Assembly (NCBI RefSeq): GCF_000733945.1
Contig: NZ_JPOL01000002.1
Coordinates: forward strand, 134,001-198,000
DNA from: Flavimarina sp. Hel_I_48
Lineage (GTDB): Bacteria > Bacteroidota > Bacteroidia > Flavobacteriales > Flavobacteriaceae
Length of the DNA: 64,000 bases
Direction: 5' to 3'
Shown here piece after piece: positions 26,253 through 35,485 of this stretch. Each line of letters opens with the position of its first letter. The stretch's first letter is position 1. The notes beneath the pieces are model-generated. The model was not told where the DNA came from. It did no database searches and saw only the letters and a list, made by a program, of their open reading frames with translations. Made by a program: the position numbers and the translations under genes.

Positions 26253-28187
26253 ATGAAAAATATTTACCCCAAATTATTATTTTTCTTTTTACCGGTTATC
26301 GCAAGCGCTCAATTACATATCCAGAAAAATAACACTTCTGGTAGTACTGACAATGTGTACATCTATAATAAAGGAGAAATTTTATATGTACAACAAGATA
26401 TCAGTTTGCTAGATGGTTCTGCAGCAGACGAGTCTGGCAATATTTATCTACGCGATGAAGGCCAGCTTATACAGGGTGATGATACTAATAACAACTCTGG
26501 AAAAGGAATTGTCTCAGTTTATCAGGAAGGTATAGTAAATCAATGGGATTATCATTTCTGGACATCTCCCATAAGTGACCCTCTTGATGGAAGCCTGAAT
26601 GCCGCTGCCTCAGGAAACACCATGTTAAACCTGGCCTCAACACAAACGGCTTCTGCCAAGGGAGGTGGGATTTTCTCTGTAACTGATGCATTAGAAAGTA
26701 ATCCTGCCGGTTTTCTTCCGGCCCCTAATTACAACGGTATTGCCTCTAATTCAAATAATTCCGTATTTATTTCAAGTTACTGGCTTAATAAATATACTAT
26801 GGGAACCGAATATTCTAACTGGAACCAGATCAAAGAAACAGGAGATCTCAATCCCGGTGAAGGTTTTACCATGAAAGGTGTAGGAGGAGGCACGGGAACA
26901 AACCAAATTTATGATTTTAGGGGACGTCCCAATAATGGAACCATTAAAGTAGCCGTGGCGGCAGATCAAAATACACTTGTAGGCAATCCATATCCTTCTG
27001 CAATGGACCTTAATTTCTACCTGCTATCCAATTCTGGTGCTGATGTAAGCGCCTGTAAACCTGGAGCTACACCAACTGCCGTAGGTGAAAAAATAACGGG
27101 AATCGCTTATTTCTGGGAGTCAGACCCCAATACACAATCACATTATCTTGTAGACTATCAGGGCGGTTATGCGACCTACTCCCCAGTAGATTGCGCGGAG
27201 GGATCAGGTATTTATACCCGTGCAACATTCAGCAAATACGACCGTGATGGCAATCCAGTGGAATCCAGTGGTGGCCCCAGTGGCGATATCCCTGGACGGC
27301 GATATGCACCGGTAGGACAGGGCTTTTTTGTAGTAGGAAATGCTGCTCTTTCAGGTACAGATTTTGTAGAGGCCCATAACGAGTTCCGTGTTTTTAAAAA
27401 GGAGAACGCTGCAACCTCAACATTCAAAAAAGCAGAAAGGATCGATAACAAATCGCTTGACGAGGTCAAAAATGAAGCGCCAGAGGATAATTATAGCATG
27501 CCTCAAGTACGTCTAATGGTTTCTATAAATGATACATACATGCGCGAACTTGTCGCGGCCTTCTCTGAGAGTGCAACCTTAGGGTTGGATAATGGTGCCG
27601 ATGGGGAAAATATTTCTTTCCTAGATACCGATATCAGTTATCATTTGCCTGAAAGTACTATCCCTTATTGTATCAATGTGCTCCCTTACGATGCTGATCT
27701 TAAATTACCACTTGCCATTAACGCGGGTGGAAAGACAAACACCTACGGTATAAAAGTGAGCGGTATCAATCAGGATGTTCCCGGTGTTTGGATTTATGAT
27801 AATGAAATGGATGAATATCATGACATACTTCATGCGACTTATGACCTGAGCTTGCCTAAAGGGGTGTACAATGATCGTTTTACCCTTGTCTTTAAAGATG
27901 ATAATCCCGCACTTGATATCGCCAAAGAGATCAAATCCTCTTTTGATGTATTACAGAACAATAAAATCGCCCAACTGCGCGTGTTAAATCCTAAGGCGGT
28001 TTCCTTAAAGGAAATAGCCGTTTTCGATATATCGGGAAGACAAGTTGCTGGTAAACTCAATGAAGGGGAAACTCAGGAAGTTACCCTATCATCTGCAAAC
28101 TGGAGTGACGGAATTTATATAGTACGTGTGGTTACCCGTGATAATATTGAATTTGCCAAAAAGATACAGGTAGCTAACAAGAATTGA
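26253..28187 (+). CDS. Surface protein with T9SS type A sorting domain
   Basis: This 644-residue secreted protein has a signal peptide (LLFFFLPVIASAQ), a large beta-rich region without recognised catalytic residues, and a C-terminal type 9 secretion domain of about 75 residues (LKEIAVFDISGRQV, WSDGIYIVRVVTRD, FAKKIQV). The signal sends it through the outer membrane to the cell surface. A GAGGT-AAAT-ACCTC hairpin sits about 60 bases upstream and may be an operator. The next two membrane genes follow after 7 and 3 bases, so the three are probably cotranscribed. Confidence 0.9.
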   Translation: MKNIYPKLLFFFLPVIASAQLHIQKNNTSGSTDNVYIYNKGEILYVQQDISLLDGSAADESGNIYLRDEGQLIQGDDTNNNSGKGIVSVYQEGIVNQWDYHFWTSPISDPLDGSLNAAASGNTMLNLASTQTASAKGGGIFSVTDALESNPAGFLPAPNYNGIASNSNNSVFISSYWLNKYTMGTEYSNWNQIKETGDLNPGEGFTMKGVGGGTGTNQIYDFRGRPNNGTIKVAVAADQNTLVGNPYPSAMDLNFYLLSNSGADVSACKPGATPTAVGEKITGIAYFWESDPNTQSHYLVDYQGGYATYSPVDCAEGSGIYTRATFSKYDRDGNPVESSGGPSGDIPGRRYAPVGQGFFVVGNAALSGTDFVEAHNEFRVFKKENAATSTFKKAERIDNKSLDEVKNEAPEDNYSMPQVRLMVSINDTYMRELVAAFSESATLGLDNGADGENISFLDTDISYHLPESTIPYCINVLPYDADLKLPLAINAGGKTNTYGIKVSGINQDVPGVWIYDNEMDEYHDILHATYDLSLPKGVYNDRFTLVFKDDNPALDIAKEIKSSFDVLQNNKIAQLRVLNPKAVSLKEIAVFDISGRQVAGKLNEGETQEVTLSSANWSDGIYIVRVVTRDNIEFAKKIQVANKN

Positions 28188-28194
28188 TTTTAAT

Positions 28195-28476
28195 ATGGAA
28201 CAATACATGCTCCCATGCATTACCAAACATTATTTAGGTTTTGATTGCATGGGATGTGGTTTGCAACGATCTGCACTTCTACTGTGCAAAGGTCAGTTTA
28301 TGGAAGCTTTTACTATGTATCCCGGTATTTATCCCCTTATATTCCTTTTTGGATTTTTGGGGATTTCTTATGTGTTCCAGATTCGTAATTCAAGTATGAT
28401 AACCAGTTTCTTGGCAATATCCACCGCTTTGACTATCATTGTAAGCTACATTATCAAACTAACCACAATCTTTTAA
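28195..28476 (+). CDS. DUF2752 family membrane protein
   Basis: This 93-residue protein has the DUF2752 signature CMGCGLQRSA near the N-terminus and two hydrophobic helices (about residues 40-60 and 68-90). Its function is unknown; the CxGCGxxR motif could bind a metal or be oxidised. It begins 7 bases after the T9SS substrate gene and 3 bases before the next small membrane protein gene. Confidence 0.87.
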   Translation: MEQYMLPCITKHYLGFDCMGCGLQRSALLLCKGQFMEAFTMYPGIYPLIFLFGFLGISYVFQIRNSSMITSFLAISTALTIIVSYIIKLTTIF

Positions 28477-28479
28477 TTC

Positions 28480-28806
28480 ATGGAACAACATAAATTACCT
28501 AATACAACCATCTCCCTGGTACTGGGGATAATTTCCTATATCGCGTGCTGTTTAACCTCTGGGTTTGGAGGTTTGGTACTTTCCGGTATCGCGCTTTATC
28601 TGGCAAATAAAGATTTGAAAGCTGCACAGCCAGATACTTCCCTGTATGAAAATTTCAATACTGCAAAAACGGCGAAGATCATCGCTATTGTAGGACTTGT
28701 TCTGGCCGCAATAACCGCAGTTATCAGTATTGTATTCATTATAATCTTCGGAAGCGTAGAAGCTGTTCAAGCTTGGGCCGAAGAAATGCAGGCCGCGCAA
28801 CAATAG
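28480..28806 (+). CDS. Small membrane protein, CCC-motif/DUF4190-like
   Basis: This 108-residue protein has two membrane helices, TTISLVLGIISYIACCLTSG and TAKIIAIVGLVLAAITAVIS, joined by a short charged loop. This matches the small Bacteroidota family called CCC-motif membrane proteins, though here the first helix has only two adjacent cysteines. The role is unknown. It is the last gene before a strong terminator. Confidence 0.8.
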   Translation: MEQHKLPNTTISLVLGIISYIACCLTSGFGGLVLSGIALYLANKDLKAAQPDTSLYENFNTAKTAKIIAIVGLVLAAITAVISIVFIIIFGSVEAVQAWAEEMQAAQQ

Positions 28807-28830
28807 CATTAATAACGTTCTTATTTATTA

Positions 28831-28857
28831 AAAAAGCGGCCGTTTGGCCGCTTTTTT
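28831..28857. terminator. Bidirectional terminator between the membrane-protein operon and the TonB receptor
   Basis: GCGGCC-GTTT-GGCCGC, with A-run before and T-run after, lies between convergent genes. Confidence 0.9.
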
Positions 28858-28910
28858 AAGTTATTTTTTGACCGAAAATACCGTTTTTAAAGGTTTTTGG
28901 TCCATCTATT

Positions 28911-31790
28911 TTATTTTAAAACAATGTTTAAACGCGCAAATAAATAACGCCCGTCTATACCGAACTGGGTTGATCGTCTTGAATATAAAAACCTTCCATC
29001 TGATTGAAATTCGGGATCTGCCATATCAGGGTAAATATCCAAAAGGTTGTTCGCGCCCACAGTTAAACGCAAAGATTCTGAAAATTTATAGCTAGCACTA
29101 AGATCTGTGACCACTTTCCCGGCGTAAATTCTGTTGATATCCGGTTCTACATTATTTGTTGCTTCTTCAACCTCACCAAAGTAAGTATTTCGTAAAAAGA
29201 AGTTCCATTTATCCCCTACAAAAAGCGTATTTGTCAAACTTCCTTTAGTACGTGGTACTGCAGATTCTAAATAGATCTCACTGGTACGGTCAAAATAGGT
29301 GTCAGATAAATTTGCATCAACTACAGGCCCCGGAATATTTATATTCTCAATATTTGTTTTAGATACGGTAAATGAAAGTGTATTCTTCAAACGTGTAGCA
29401 GAACCTAAGTTGGCCGAATGATCTGCAACAAAATCAATACCCATAGTGCGTGTATTTATAGAGTTTACAAAAAATGCAGCCTGCGTGGCATTTGCCTGTG
29501 TAAACAGACGCTCCAGCTCCGCATTGTTGTTAGGACCAAACTGGCCCGTAAGTACCACGCGATCATCAATATCAATAAGGTAACCATCTGCGGTGAAAGA
29601 CATATTGGCATCAGGTACTTTTGCCGTAAAACCTATGGTATAACCCAATGAAGTTTCCTCCTTAAGTTCGGCAATATTAAGCAAACGGGCAACGCGCGAA
29701 TTGTTTGAAAAAATACCTACTTCCTGTGGAACTCCATCCACAAATAATGTTGATGTTGAATTATAGTTGATCTGATGCAGGGAAGGCGCCCTAAAGCCGG
29801 ACTGTACAGATCCTCTTAAGTTTAAGATACTGTTTAACTTCCATAGGAATGAAGATTTAAAGTTCAGCGTTCCGCCAAAATCTGAGAAATTCTCATAACG
29901 CAACGCTCCCGTTAAACGGAACGTTTCGGTAAAATCGGCTTCCAGATCCAAATAACCAGCCACGGAAGTCCGGTAGGCATCTACCACATTTTTAGGTGCA
30001 AACCCGGGAAAAACCTGTATTCCACCAGGGCGCGTTTCACCAAAAAAGTCGGTGGGCACCACAGATTCTGGATCTGAAGGATCATGTACATTTCCATTTG
30101 TATTGTACTGGGCGTAGGATACTTCCTGACCAGCTATAATATCATAATTTTCAACGCGATATTCTGCACCATAAGCTATATTGAAACCAGACATAATATC
30201 CTCATAAAAACGGCTCACGTCCAGATTTGTGGTGTTTTCCTGATAACGGTAGCCACCGGCATCAGCTTCTAGCGGCGTACTGTTCAATAATGATGCATTT
30301 AAGGTATTGCTTATGCGGTAGGTGAATTCGTTGATCCCAGTATTGTTGCTGATATCTACATTCCACTCCCCTACTTTACCGCGTATACCCACGGCTACGG
30401 CTTTGTCTTTTATATTTGAATTGATTTCGGGAAGAAAACCATTTAAATATACTGAAGTTACATTACGAGCCTGGTATGGAAGTCTGTAAAAACCAGCGGC
30501 ATTTCCGTTTTTAAAACCTATCCCACCAAAAGAATAGAGCTTGAAATCACCCTCTCCGCCCAGCGGTATTTCAAGATTGCCAAAGAATTGACCACCGCGA
30601 AGTTCAGAATTTCCCACACGCATATTAAAATCACTTCTGTCCAGGTTTCTAAAGCCCAGCTCTGTGTTTGTATTATCGTAATTTAAGATACCCTGTAATT
30701 CCTCGATGGAATTCGCCCCGTTTACATTAGCAAGAACATCTGCTGGTAAACCGGCCGACTGTGCAAAATTCTGTATGGCATTAACATCAGTCTGTAAAGA
30801 AAGTAGGTCAAAACCATTATTGGACGCTACGCGCTCTATGGAACTGTATCCAGTAAAAATTTGCGCACCAAAAGATCGCATCCTGTTGGTTGCACCCCTA
30901 AAATTGAAATTACCGGTAAAGTTTACAAAACCACCTTTGTCACCTATGGGCAGACCATAATTAGCTCCCACGTTTATTTTTTCACCATCTACGCCATCGT
31001 CATAATTCTCACTGGTAAAATTGGCCCCGGTAGTTACATCAATAGCGAGTTCATTTGTATTTTTCTTGAGCACAATATTGATCACCCCGGCAATCGCGTC
31101 AGAACCGTACTGTGCCGCAGCACCGTCACGTAAGATTTCAATACGCTCTATGGCATTGGTAGGAATTGCAGAAAGGTCTGTTCCCACAGAGCCCCGACCA
31201 AAAGTACCATTGGTATTTACCAGCGCCGTTTTGTGCCTTCTTTTACCATTTAACAAAACCAATACCTGATCTGGCCCCAAACCTCTTAAGGAAGCAGGTG
31301 CAATATGATCTGTACCATCTGATATGGTCTGCGGGTTAGAAGAAAAAGAAGGTGCAGCGTAATTCAAAATTTCGGTCACGGTAATCTGTGGCGAGCTTTC
31401 GGCGATTTCTGAAACACTTAAGACATCTACGGGAACTGCAGAATTTACCGCGGTGCGGCTTGGGTTTCGGGTACCAATTAATACTACCTGATCCAGGGCC
31501 ACTCCAGAAGTCATTATCACGTTAAGAATGGCGCTAGTCGCGTTTAATGTCTGTGTTTCAAAACCCACATAGGAGAAAACGAGGTTTACTCCCTGAGTGA
31601 CTTCGATGGAATAATTTCCCTCAAAATCTGTAATGGTCCCTTTATCTGTACCACTTACCTGAACCGATACGCCTGGTAACGGGGTAGACTGGTCATCTGT
31701 GACCGTTCCTGATACTTGAAGTTGCTGGGCAAAACCTGATAGGGCAAACAAACAGGTGAATACCATTGCAAGAATGTAATTTTTAATCAT
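28911..31790 (-). CDS. TonB-dependent outer-membrane receptor
   Basis: The 959-residue protein has a signal peptide (YILAMVFTCLFALSGFAQ), a carboxypeptidase-regulatory domain (QVSGTVTDDQSTPLPGVSVQ), a plug (SLRGLGPDQVLVLLNGKRRH, IERIEILRDGAAAQYGSDAI, AGVINIVLKK) and a long barrel whose last residues are LFARLNIVLK. The plug resembles siderophore/cofactor receptors more than SusC, and no SusD gene follows. A 313-base leader region lies upstream. Its ligand is unknown. Confidence 0.93.
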   Translation of the reverse strand: MIKNYILAMVFTCLFALSGFAQQLQVSGTVTDDQSTPLPGVSVQVSGTDKGTITDFEGNYSIEVTQGVNLVFSYVGFETQTLNATSAILNVIMTSGVALDQVVLIGTRNPSRTAVNSAVPVDVLSVSEIAESSPQITVTEILNYAAPSFSSNPQTISDGTDHIAPASLRGLGPDQVLVLLNGKRRHKTALVNTNGTFGRGSVGTDLSAIPTNAIERIEILRDGAAAQYGSDAIAGVINIVLKKNTNELAIDVTTGANFTSENYDDGVDGEKINVGANYGLPIGDKGGFVNFTGNFNFRGATNRMRSFGAQIFTGYSSIERVASNNGFDLLSLQTDVNAIQNFAQSAGLPADVLANVNGANSIEELQGILNYDNTNTELGFRNLDRSDFNMRVGNSELRGGQFFGNLEIPLGGEGDFKLYSFGGIGFKNGNAAGFYRLPYQARNVTSVYLNGFLPEINSNIKDKAVAVGIRGKVGEWNVDISNNTGINEFTYRISNTLNASLLNSTPLEADAGGYRYQENTTNLDVSRFYEDIMSGFNIAYGAEYRVENYDIIAGQEVSYAQYNTNGNVHDPSDPESVVPTDFFGETRPGGIQVFPGFAPKNVVDAYRTSVAGYLDLEADFTETFRLTGALRYENFSDFGGTLNFKSSFLWKLNSILNLRGSVQSGFRAPSLHQINYNSTSTLFVDGVPQEVGIFSNNSRVARLLNIAELKEETSLGYTIGFTAKVPDANMSFTADGYLIDIDDRVVLTGQFGPNNNAELERLFTQANATQAAFFVNSINTRTMGIDFVADHSANLGSATRLKNTLSFTVSKTNIENINIPGPVVDANLSDTYFDRTSEIYLESAVPRTKGSLTNTLFVGDKWNFFLRNTYFGEVEEATNNVEPDINRIYAGKVVTDLSASYKFSESLRLTVGANNLLDIYPDMADPEFQSDGRFLYSRRSTQFGIDGRYLFARLNIVLK

Positions 31791-32103
31791 AGTTGAGAAT
31801 TTGATAGGTTTGAATGGAGTGCGTTACAAGGTGTAGCACCCTAGAAGGTTATCTTCTTATAGTGAAGATACTTCAAAAATTAAACGAAAACTAATTAGAA
31901 CTACCGTAAATGTTGCTATTCTTTTAAATACCCTCTGACATTTACAAGGATGTTTGAGGTAAAATCCACGCGTTTTTAAAAATTTTCACTCTAAAAGGAA
32001 TACGTATATAATTAAGCAAAACCCTGTGAATTTTGTGCGGAATATAGCTAAAAAAAAACGGCCAATTGGCCGCTTTTTTTTTCAAATTTCGTTCAATAAC
32101 AAC
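31791..32103. other. Non-coding leader region of the TonB receptor gene
   Basis: This 313-base spacer holds no convincing open frame. From the receptor outward it contains a GGTG-TAG-CACC hairpin (about 31830-31840), a TATCTTC/GAAGATA inverted repeat (31850-31870) about 60 bases before the receptor start, an AT-rich stretch, and the rocD terminator. The inverted repeats could be an operator or a 5'-leader fold. No exact TAnnTTTG box is seen. Confidence 0.5.
32051..32082 (-). terminator. Intrinsic terminator of rocD
   Basis: CGGCC-AATT-GGCCG with eight A before and nine T after works on both strands; it lies about 20 bases past the rocD stop. Confidence 0.85.
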
Positions 32104-33384
32104 CTATTTTTCAAAGGTTTTGAGCGTTTTTAGTATGATTTCGACACATTCGTTCAATTGCTCTTCATCTATAACCAGGGGCGGTGCAAAACGGATAATG
32201 TTACCGTGGGTAGGTTTGGCCAAAAGGCCATTGTCCTTTAATGCCACACAAATATCCCAAGCGGTAGAGCTGTCCTCACTGTCATTGATCACGATCGCAT
32301 TTAGCAGTCCGCGGCCACGTACCAGGTTGACAATAGTACTCTCTCCTATATAATCATTTATTTTCTTGCGGAAAATAGCACCTAATTTTCGGGCATTTTG
32401 AGCCAATTTCTCGTCTTTCACGACATTTAGCGCTGCGATCGCCACTGCACCTGCAACAGGATTCCCACCAAAGGTTGAACCATGCTGCCCCGGCTTGATC
32501 ACGTTCATAACCTCATCATCTGCAAGAACCGCAGAAACTGGATAGGCACCACCAGAAAGCGCCTTACCGAGGATTAGAATATCAGGACGCGAGTACGTGC
32601 TCTGTCGTTCACAATGTCCCTCACAACTACATTTACCGCAAACGGCAAGTAATGCTCCGGTACGTGCAATGCCGGTTTGAATTTCATCAGCCATAAAAAG
32701 CACATTATGTTCGTTGCAAAGTGCTTTTGCCCTGGCCATATAATCGTCTGCTGGTGTGAACACCCCAGCCTCACCCTGTATGGGTTCTACCAGAAATCCT
32801 GCAATATTGTTGTTTTCTTTGAGCGCACGCTCTAAAGCATCAACATCATTATATTCTATTTTGATAAAACCGGGAGTGTATGGACCAAAATTCTTTCTCG
32901 CACCTTCATCATTTGAAAAGGAAATAATGGTTGTGGTACGGCCATGAAAGTTGTTTTTGCAAACAATAATTTGGGCATCTTTTTCCTGTACACCTTTTTT
33001 CTCATAGGCCCATTTACGTGCGATCTTTATTGCTGTTTCTACGGCTTCTGCGCCCGTATTCATGGGCAATAATTTGTCAAAGTCAAAATATTCCGTGGCA
33101 TATTTTTCATAGGGGCCCAGAATATCATTGTGAAAAGCGCGTGAAGTGAGTGTAAGGGTTTCCGCCTGTTTAGTCATTGCACCCACAATCGCCGGGTGGC
33201 AATGGCCCTGGTTCACCGCAGAATAGGCCGAAAGAAAATCGTAATACCGCTTTCCTTCCACATCCCAGACGTGCACGCCTTTTCCTTTATTGAGAACAAC
33301 CGGTAAGGGATGATAATTATGTGCTCCATGCGCATCTTCTAACGCAATGGCCTTTTCTGAGGTCAATGTTTCCTGAGTATTCAT
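32104..33384 (-). CDS. rocD: Ornithine--oxo-acid transaminase
   Basis: The enzyme converts ornithine and 2-oxoglutarate to glutamate semialdehyde and glutamate, linking arginine and proline metabolism. The 426 residues show the class III fold: YHPLPVVLNKGKGVHVWDVE, NTGAEAVETAIKIARKWAYE, the PLP lysine K274 in ILGKALSGGAYPVSA and GSTFGGNP. The length is normal. Residues 249-258 carry a cysteine cluster (C249, C252, C254, C258) just before the lysine loop, which from memory is usual in Flavobacteriia enzymes but absent from most others. The gene is monocistronic with its own terminator. Confidence 0.95.
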   Translation of the reverse strand: MNTQETLTSEKAIALEDAHGAHNYHPLPVVLNKGKGVHVWDVEGKRYYDFLSAYSAVNQGHCHPAIVGAMTKQAETLTLTSRAFHNDILGPYEKYATEYFDFDKLLPMNTGAEAVETAIKIARKWAYEKKGVQEKDAQIIVCKNNFHGRTTTIISFSNDEGARKNFGPYTPGFIKIEYNDVDALERALKENNNIAGFLVEPIQGEAGVFTPADDYMARAKALCNEHNVLFMADEIQTGIARTGALLAVCGKCSCEGHCERQSTYSRPDILILGKALSGGAYPVSAVLADDEVMNVIKPGQHGSTFGGNPVAGAVAIAALNVVKDEKLAQNARKLGAIFRKKINDYIGESTIVNLVRGRGLLNAIVINDSEDSSTAWDICVALKDNGLLAKPTHGNIIRFAPPLVIDEEQLNECVEIILKTLKTFEK

Positions 33385-33544
33385 TCTTGTATTTCTTTTT
33401 GATAAAATAACGCTGTGATTCCTTCTTAAACCTGCGAAGTAGCGGGTTTCCTAAGGGAGAGAAATCATCCCCGGATTGATGCAAAATACTAAATTTCTGG
33501 CTTACTTTAGAATGTTCGCACCCTCATTATCTCTTTAATTATGC

Positions 33545-33552
33545 TATTTTTG
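33545..33552 (+). promoter_or_regulatory. -7 box TATTTTTG four bases before the rlmD start
   Basis: An exact TAnnTTTG box ends 4 bases before the GTG at 33557. With the usual distance from box to +1, transcription would begin at or next to the start codon, predicting a leaderless mRNA. Confidence 0.65.
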
Positions 33553-33556
33553 CGCC

Positions 33557-34981
33557 GTGGGAAGAAAAAAAACAAACAGGATCATTTTAGAGAAGTTGCT
33601 CGTCACGGGCGCTGGTGCAAAGGGCAAGGCCATTGCAAAAGCGCCAGATGGCCGCGTTGTATTTATTAAAAATGCAGTGCCCGGCGATGTGGTAGATGTG
33701 CAGACAACAAAGAAACGCAAATCTTATTTTGAGGGAGATGCGATCGCCATTCACGAAGCTTCACCCAAACGGGTGGAGCCGCCTTGTCAGCATTTTAAGC
33801 ATTGCGGTGGCTGTAAGTGGCAAAATATGGGTTATGAATACCAACTCGAATACAAAGAGGACGAGGTGGTCAACAACCTCAAAAGGCTCGGTAAGATCGA
33901 ACTTCCCGAAGTGACTCCCATTGCTGGTAGCGCTGATCACTATTTCTATCGCAATAAAATGGAATTCTCCTTTAGCGACAGCAAATGGCTTACGCCACAA
34001 CAGATCAAGAGCGACGTAATTATTGAAAACCGAAATGCTTTGGGCTTTCATATTGCGGGTATGTGGGATAAAATTCTGGATATTGAAAAATGTCATCTTC
34101 AACGGGATCCCAGTAATGCTATACGAAACGGTATACGGGACTTTGCGGTTATAAATAACTTATCATTTTTCAGTCCGCGGGATCAGGAAGGTTTGCTTCG
34201 CACGTTGATGATACGCACCAGTTCTAATGGCGAACTCATGGTTTTGGTTCAGTTTTATGAAGACCACGAGGAGCAACGTAAACTAGTGATGGAGTATCTA
34301 AAAGAGACATTTCCAGAAATCACTTCGCTACTTTATGTGATAAACAATAAAGGCAATGATACTATTTATGATCAAGAAATAATCTGTTACGCAGGCAGGA
34401 ATCATATTTTTGAGGAAATGGAAGGTCTTAAGTTTAAGATCAACGCGAAGTCATTCTATCAGACCAATTCTGAACAAGCCTACGAACTCTATAAAATAAC
34501 CCGGGATTTTGCCGATTTAAAAGGAAATGAGACGGTTTATGACCTGTATACGGGAACCGGGACGATTGCCCAGTTTATTTCAGCGAAAGCAAAAAAAGTT
34601 GTGGGTATAGAATCTGTACCAGACGCCATCGCCGCCGCAAAAGAGAACGCGCAATTAAATGGTATTGAAAACGTTTCCTTTCATGTGGGCGATATGAAAA
34701 GTGTGTTCACGCAGGAGTTTGTAAGTAAAAATGGAATTCCAGATGTGATCGTTACAGACCCACCGCGGGATGGTATGCACAAGGATGTGGTGGCACAATT
34801 GCTTAAAATCGCCGCTCCGCGTATTGTTTATGTAAGCTGCAACAGTGCTACCCAGGCAAGGGATCTTGCCCTGCTTGATGAAATGTATAAAGTAGAAAAA
34901 TTTCAGCCGGTAGATATGTTTCCACAGACGCACCATGTAGAAAATGTGGTGCTGCTCACAAAAAGGAATTCAGTAGAATAA
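33557..34981 (+). CDS. rlmD: 23S rRNA (uracil-C5)-methyltransferase, RlmD/RumA type
   Basis: This 474-residue SAM-dependent enzyme modifies a uracil in 23S rRNA. It has an N-terminal TRAM domain, then Fe-S cysteines C77, C83 and C86 (CQHFKHCGGCKW) with the fourth in EKCHLQ. The methyltransferase domain follows (YDLYTGTGTIAQF, VTDPPRDGMH), with the catalytic cysteine C428 in YVSCNSATQARD. The start is GTG at 33557; an upstream ATG at 33541 is out of frame. The RlmD/RlmCD split cannot be settled by eye. The DUF6452 lipoprotein gene follows after 6 bases. Confidence 0.93.
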   Translation: MGRKKTNRIILEKLLVTGAGAKGKAIAKAPDGRVVFIKNAVPGDVVDVQTTKKRKSYFEGDAIAIHEASPKRVEPPCQHFKHCGGCKWQNMGYEYQLEYKEDEVVNNLKRLGKIELPEVTPIAGSADHYFYRNKMEFSFSDSKWLTPQQIKSDVIIENRNALGFHIAGMWDKILDIEKCHLQRDPSNAIRNGIRDFAVINNLSFFSPRDQEGLLRTLMIRTSSNGELMVLVQFYEDHEEQRKLVMEYLKETFPEITSLLYVINNKGNDTIYDQEIICYAGRNHIFEEMEGLKFKINAKSFYQTNSEQAYELYKITRDFADLKGNETVYDLYTGTGTIAQFISAKAKKVVGIESVPDAIAAAKENAQLNGIENVSFHVGDMKSVFTQEFVSKNGIPDVIVTDPPRDGMHKDVVAQLLKIAAPRIVYVSCNSATQARDLALLDEMYKVEKFQPVDMFPQTHHVENVVLLTKRNSVE

Positions 34982-34987
34982 GGTAAT

Positions 34988-35485
34988 ATGCTAAAGAACT
35001 ATATTTTAGGCAGTCTATGTTTCCTCCTGGCGCTCAGCGCATGTGAACGGGATGATATCTGCGCCGCCAGTACGCCCACTACACCACTGCTGGCCATTGC
35101 TTTTTTTGATGAAACAAACCGTACACTTTCTAAAGATATAAACCTTAGGGTGCAGGCCGTGGGCAGCAACAAATTTATAGAAATCACCGGTGACACGATT
35201 ATTCGCATTCCACTGCGCACGGATACAACCAGCACCTCTTTTATTTTTACAAAAAACCCGGAAATTCCAGATGCCGAAGAAGATCCAAATAATGCGGATC
35301 GTGTGACGTTCAACTATAACCTGAACGAGGTTTATATAGACCGGGCCTGTGGTTTTAAGGTAACTTATGCTGCACTTACTTCACAATACAGTGCAGGGAA
35401 CGATAGCCCGTGGATCACCGATATAAGTATTAACAACAGTACCATTGTCAATGACAGTATCTATCAGGTTTCTATTATACATTAA
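34988..35485 (+). CDS. DUF6452 family lipoprotein
   Basis: This 165-residue protein has a lipoprotein signal (LGSLCFLLALSAC, Cys about residue 19) and an Ig-like beta pattern with two later cysteines. It matches the DUF6452 family typical of Flavobacteriia, placed between rlmD and a DUF6048 gene, which is the usual order as I recall it. The function is unknown; the outer-membrane partner encoded next door suggests an envelope role. Its last 41 bases overlap the DUF6048 gene. Confidence 0.83.
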   Translation: MLKNYILGSLCFLLALSACERDDICAASTPTTPLLAIAFFDETNRTLSKDINLRVQAVGSNKFIEITGDTIIRIPLRTDTTSTSFIFTKNPEIPDAEEDPNNADRVTFNYNLNEVYIDRACGFKVTYAALTSQYSAGNDSPWITDISINNSTIVNDSIYQVSIIH

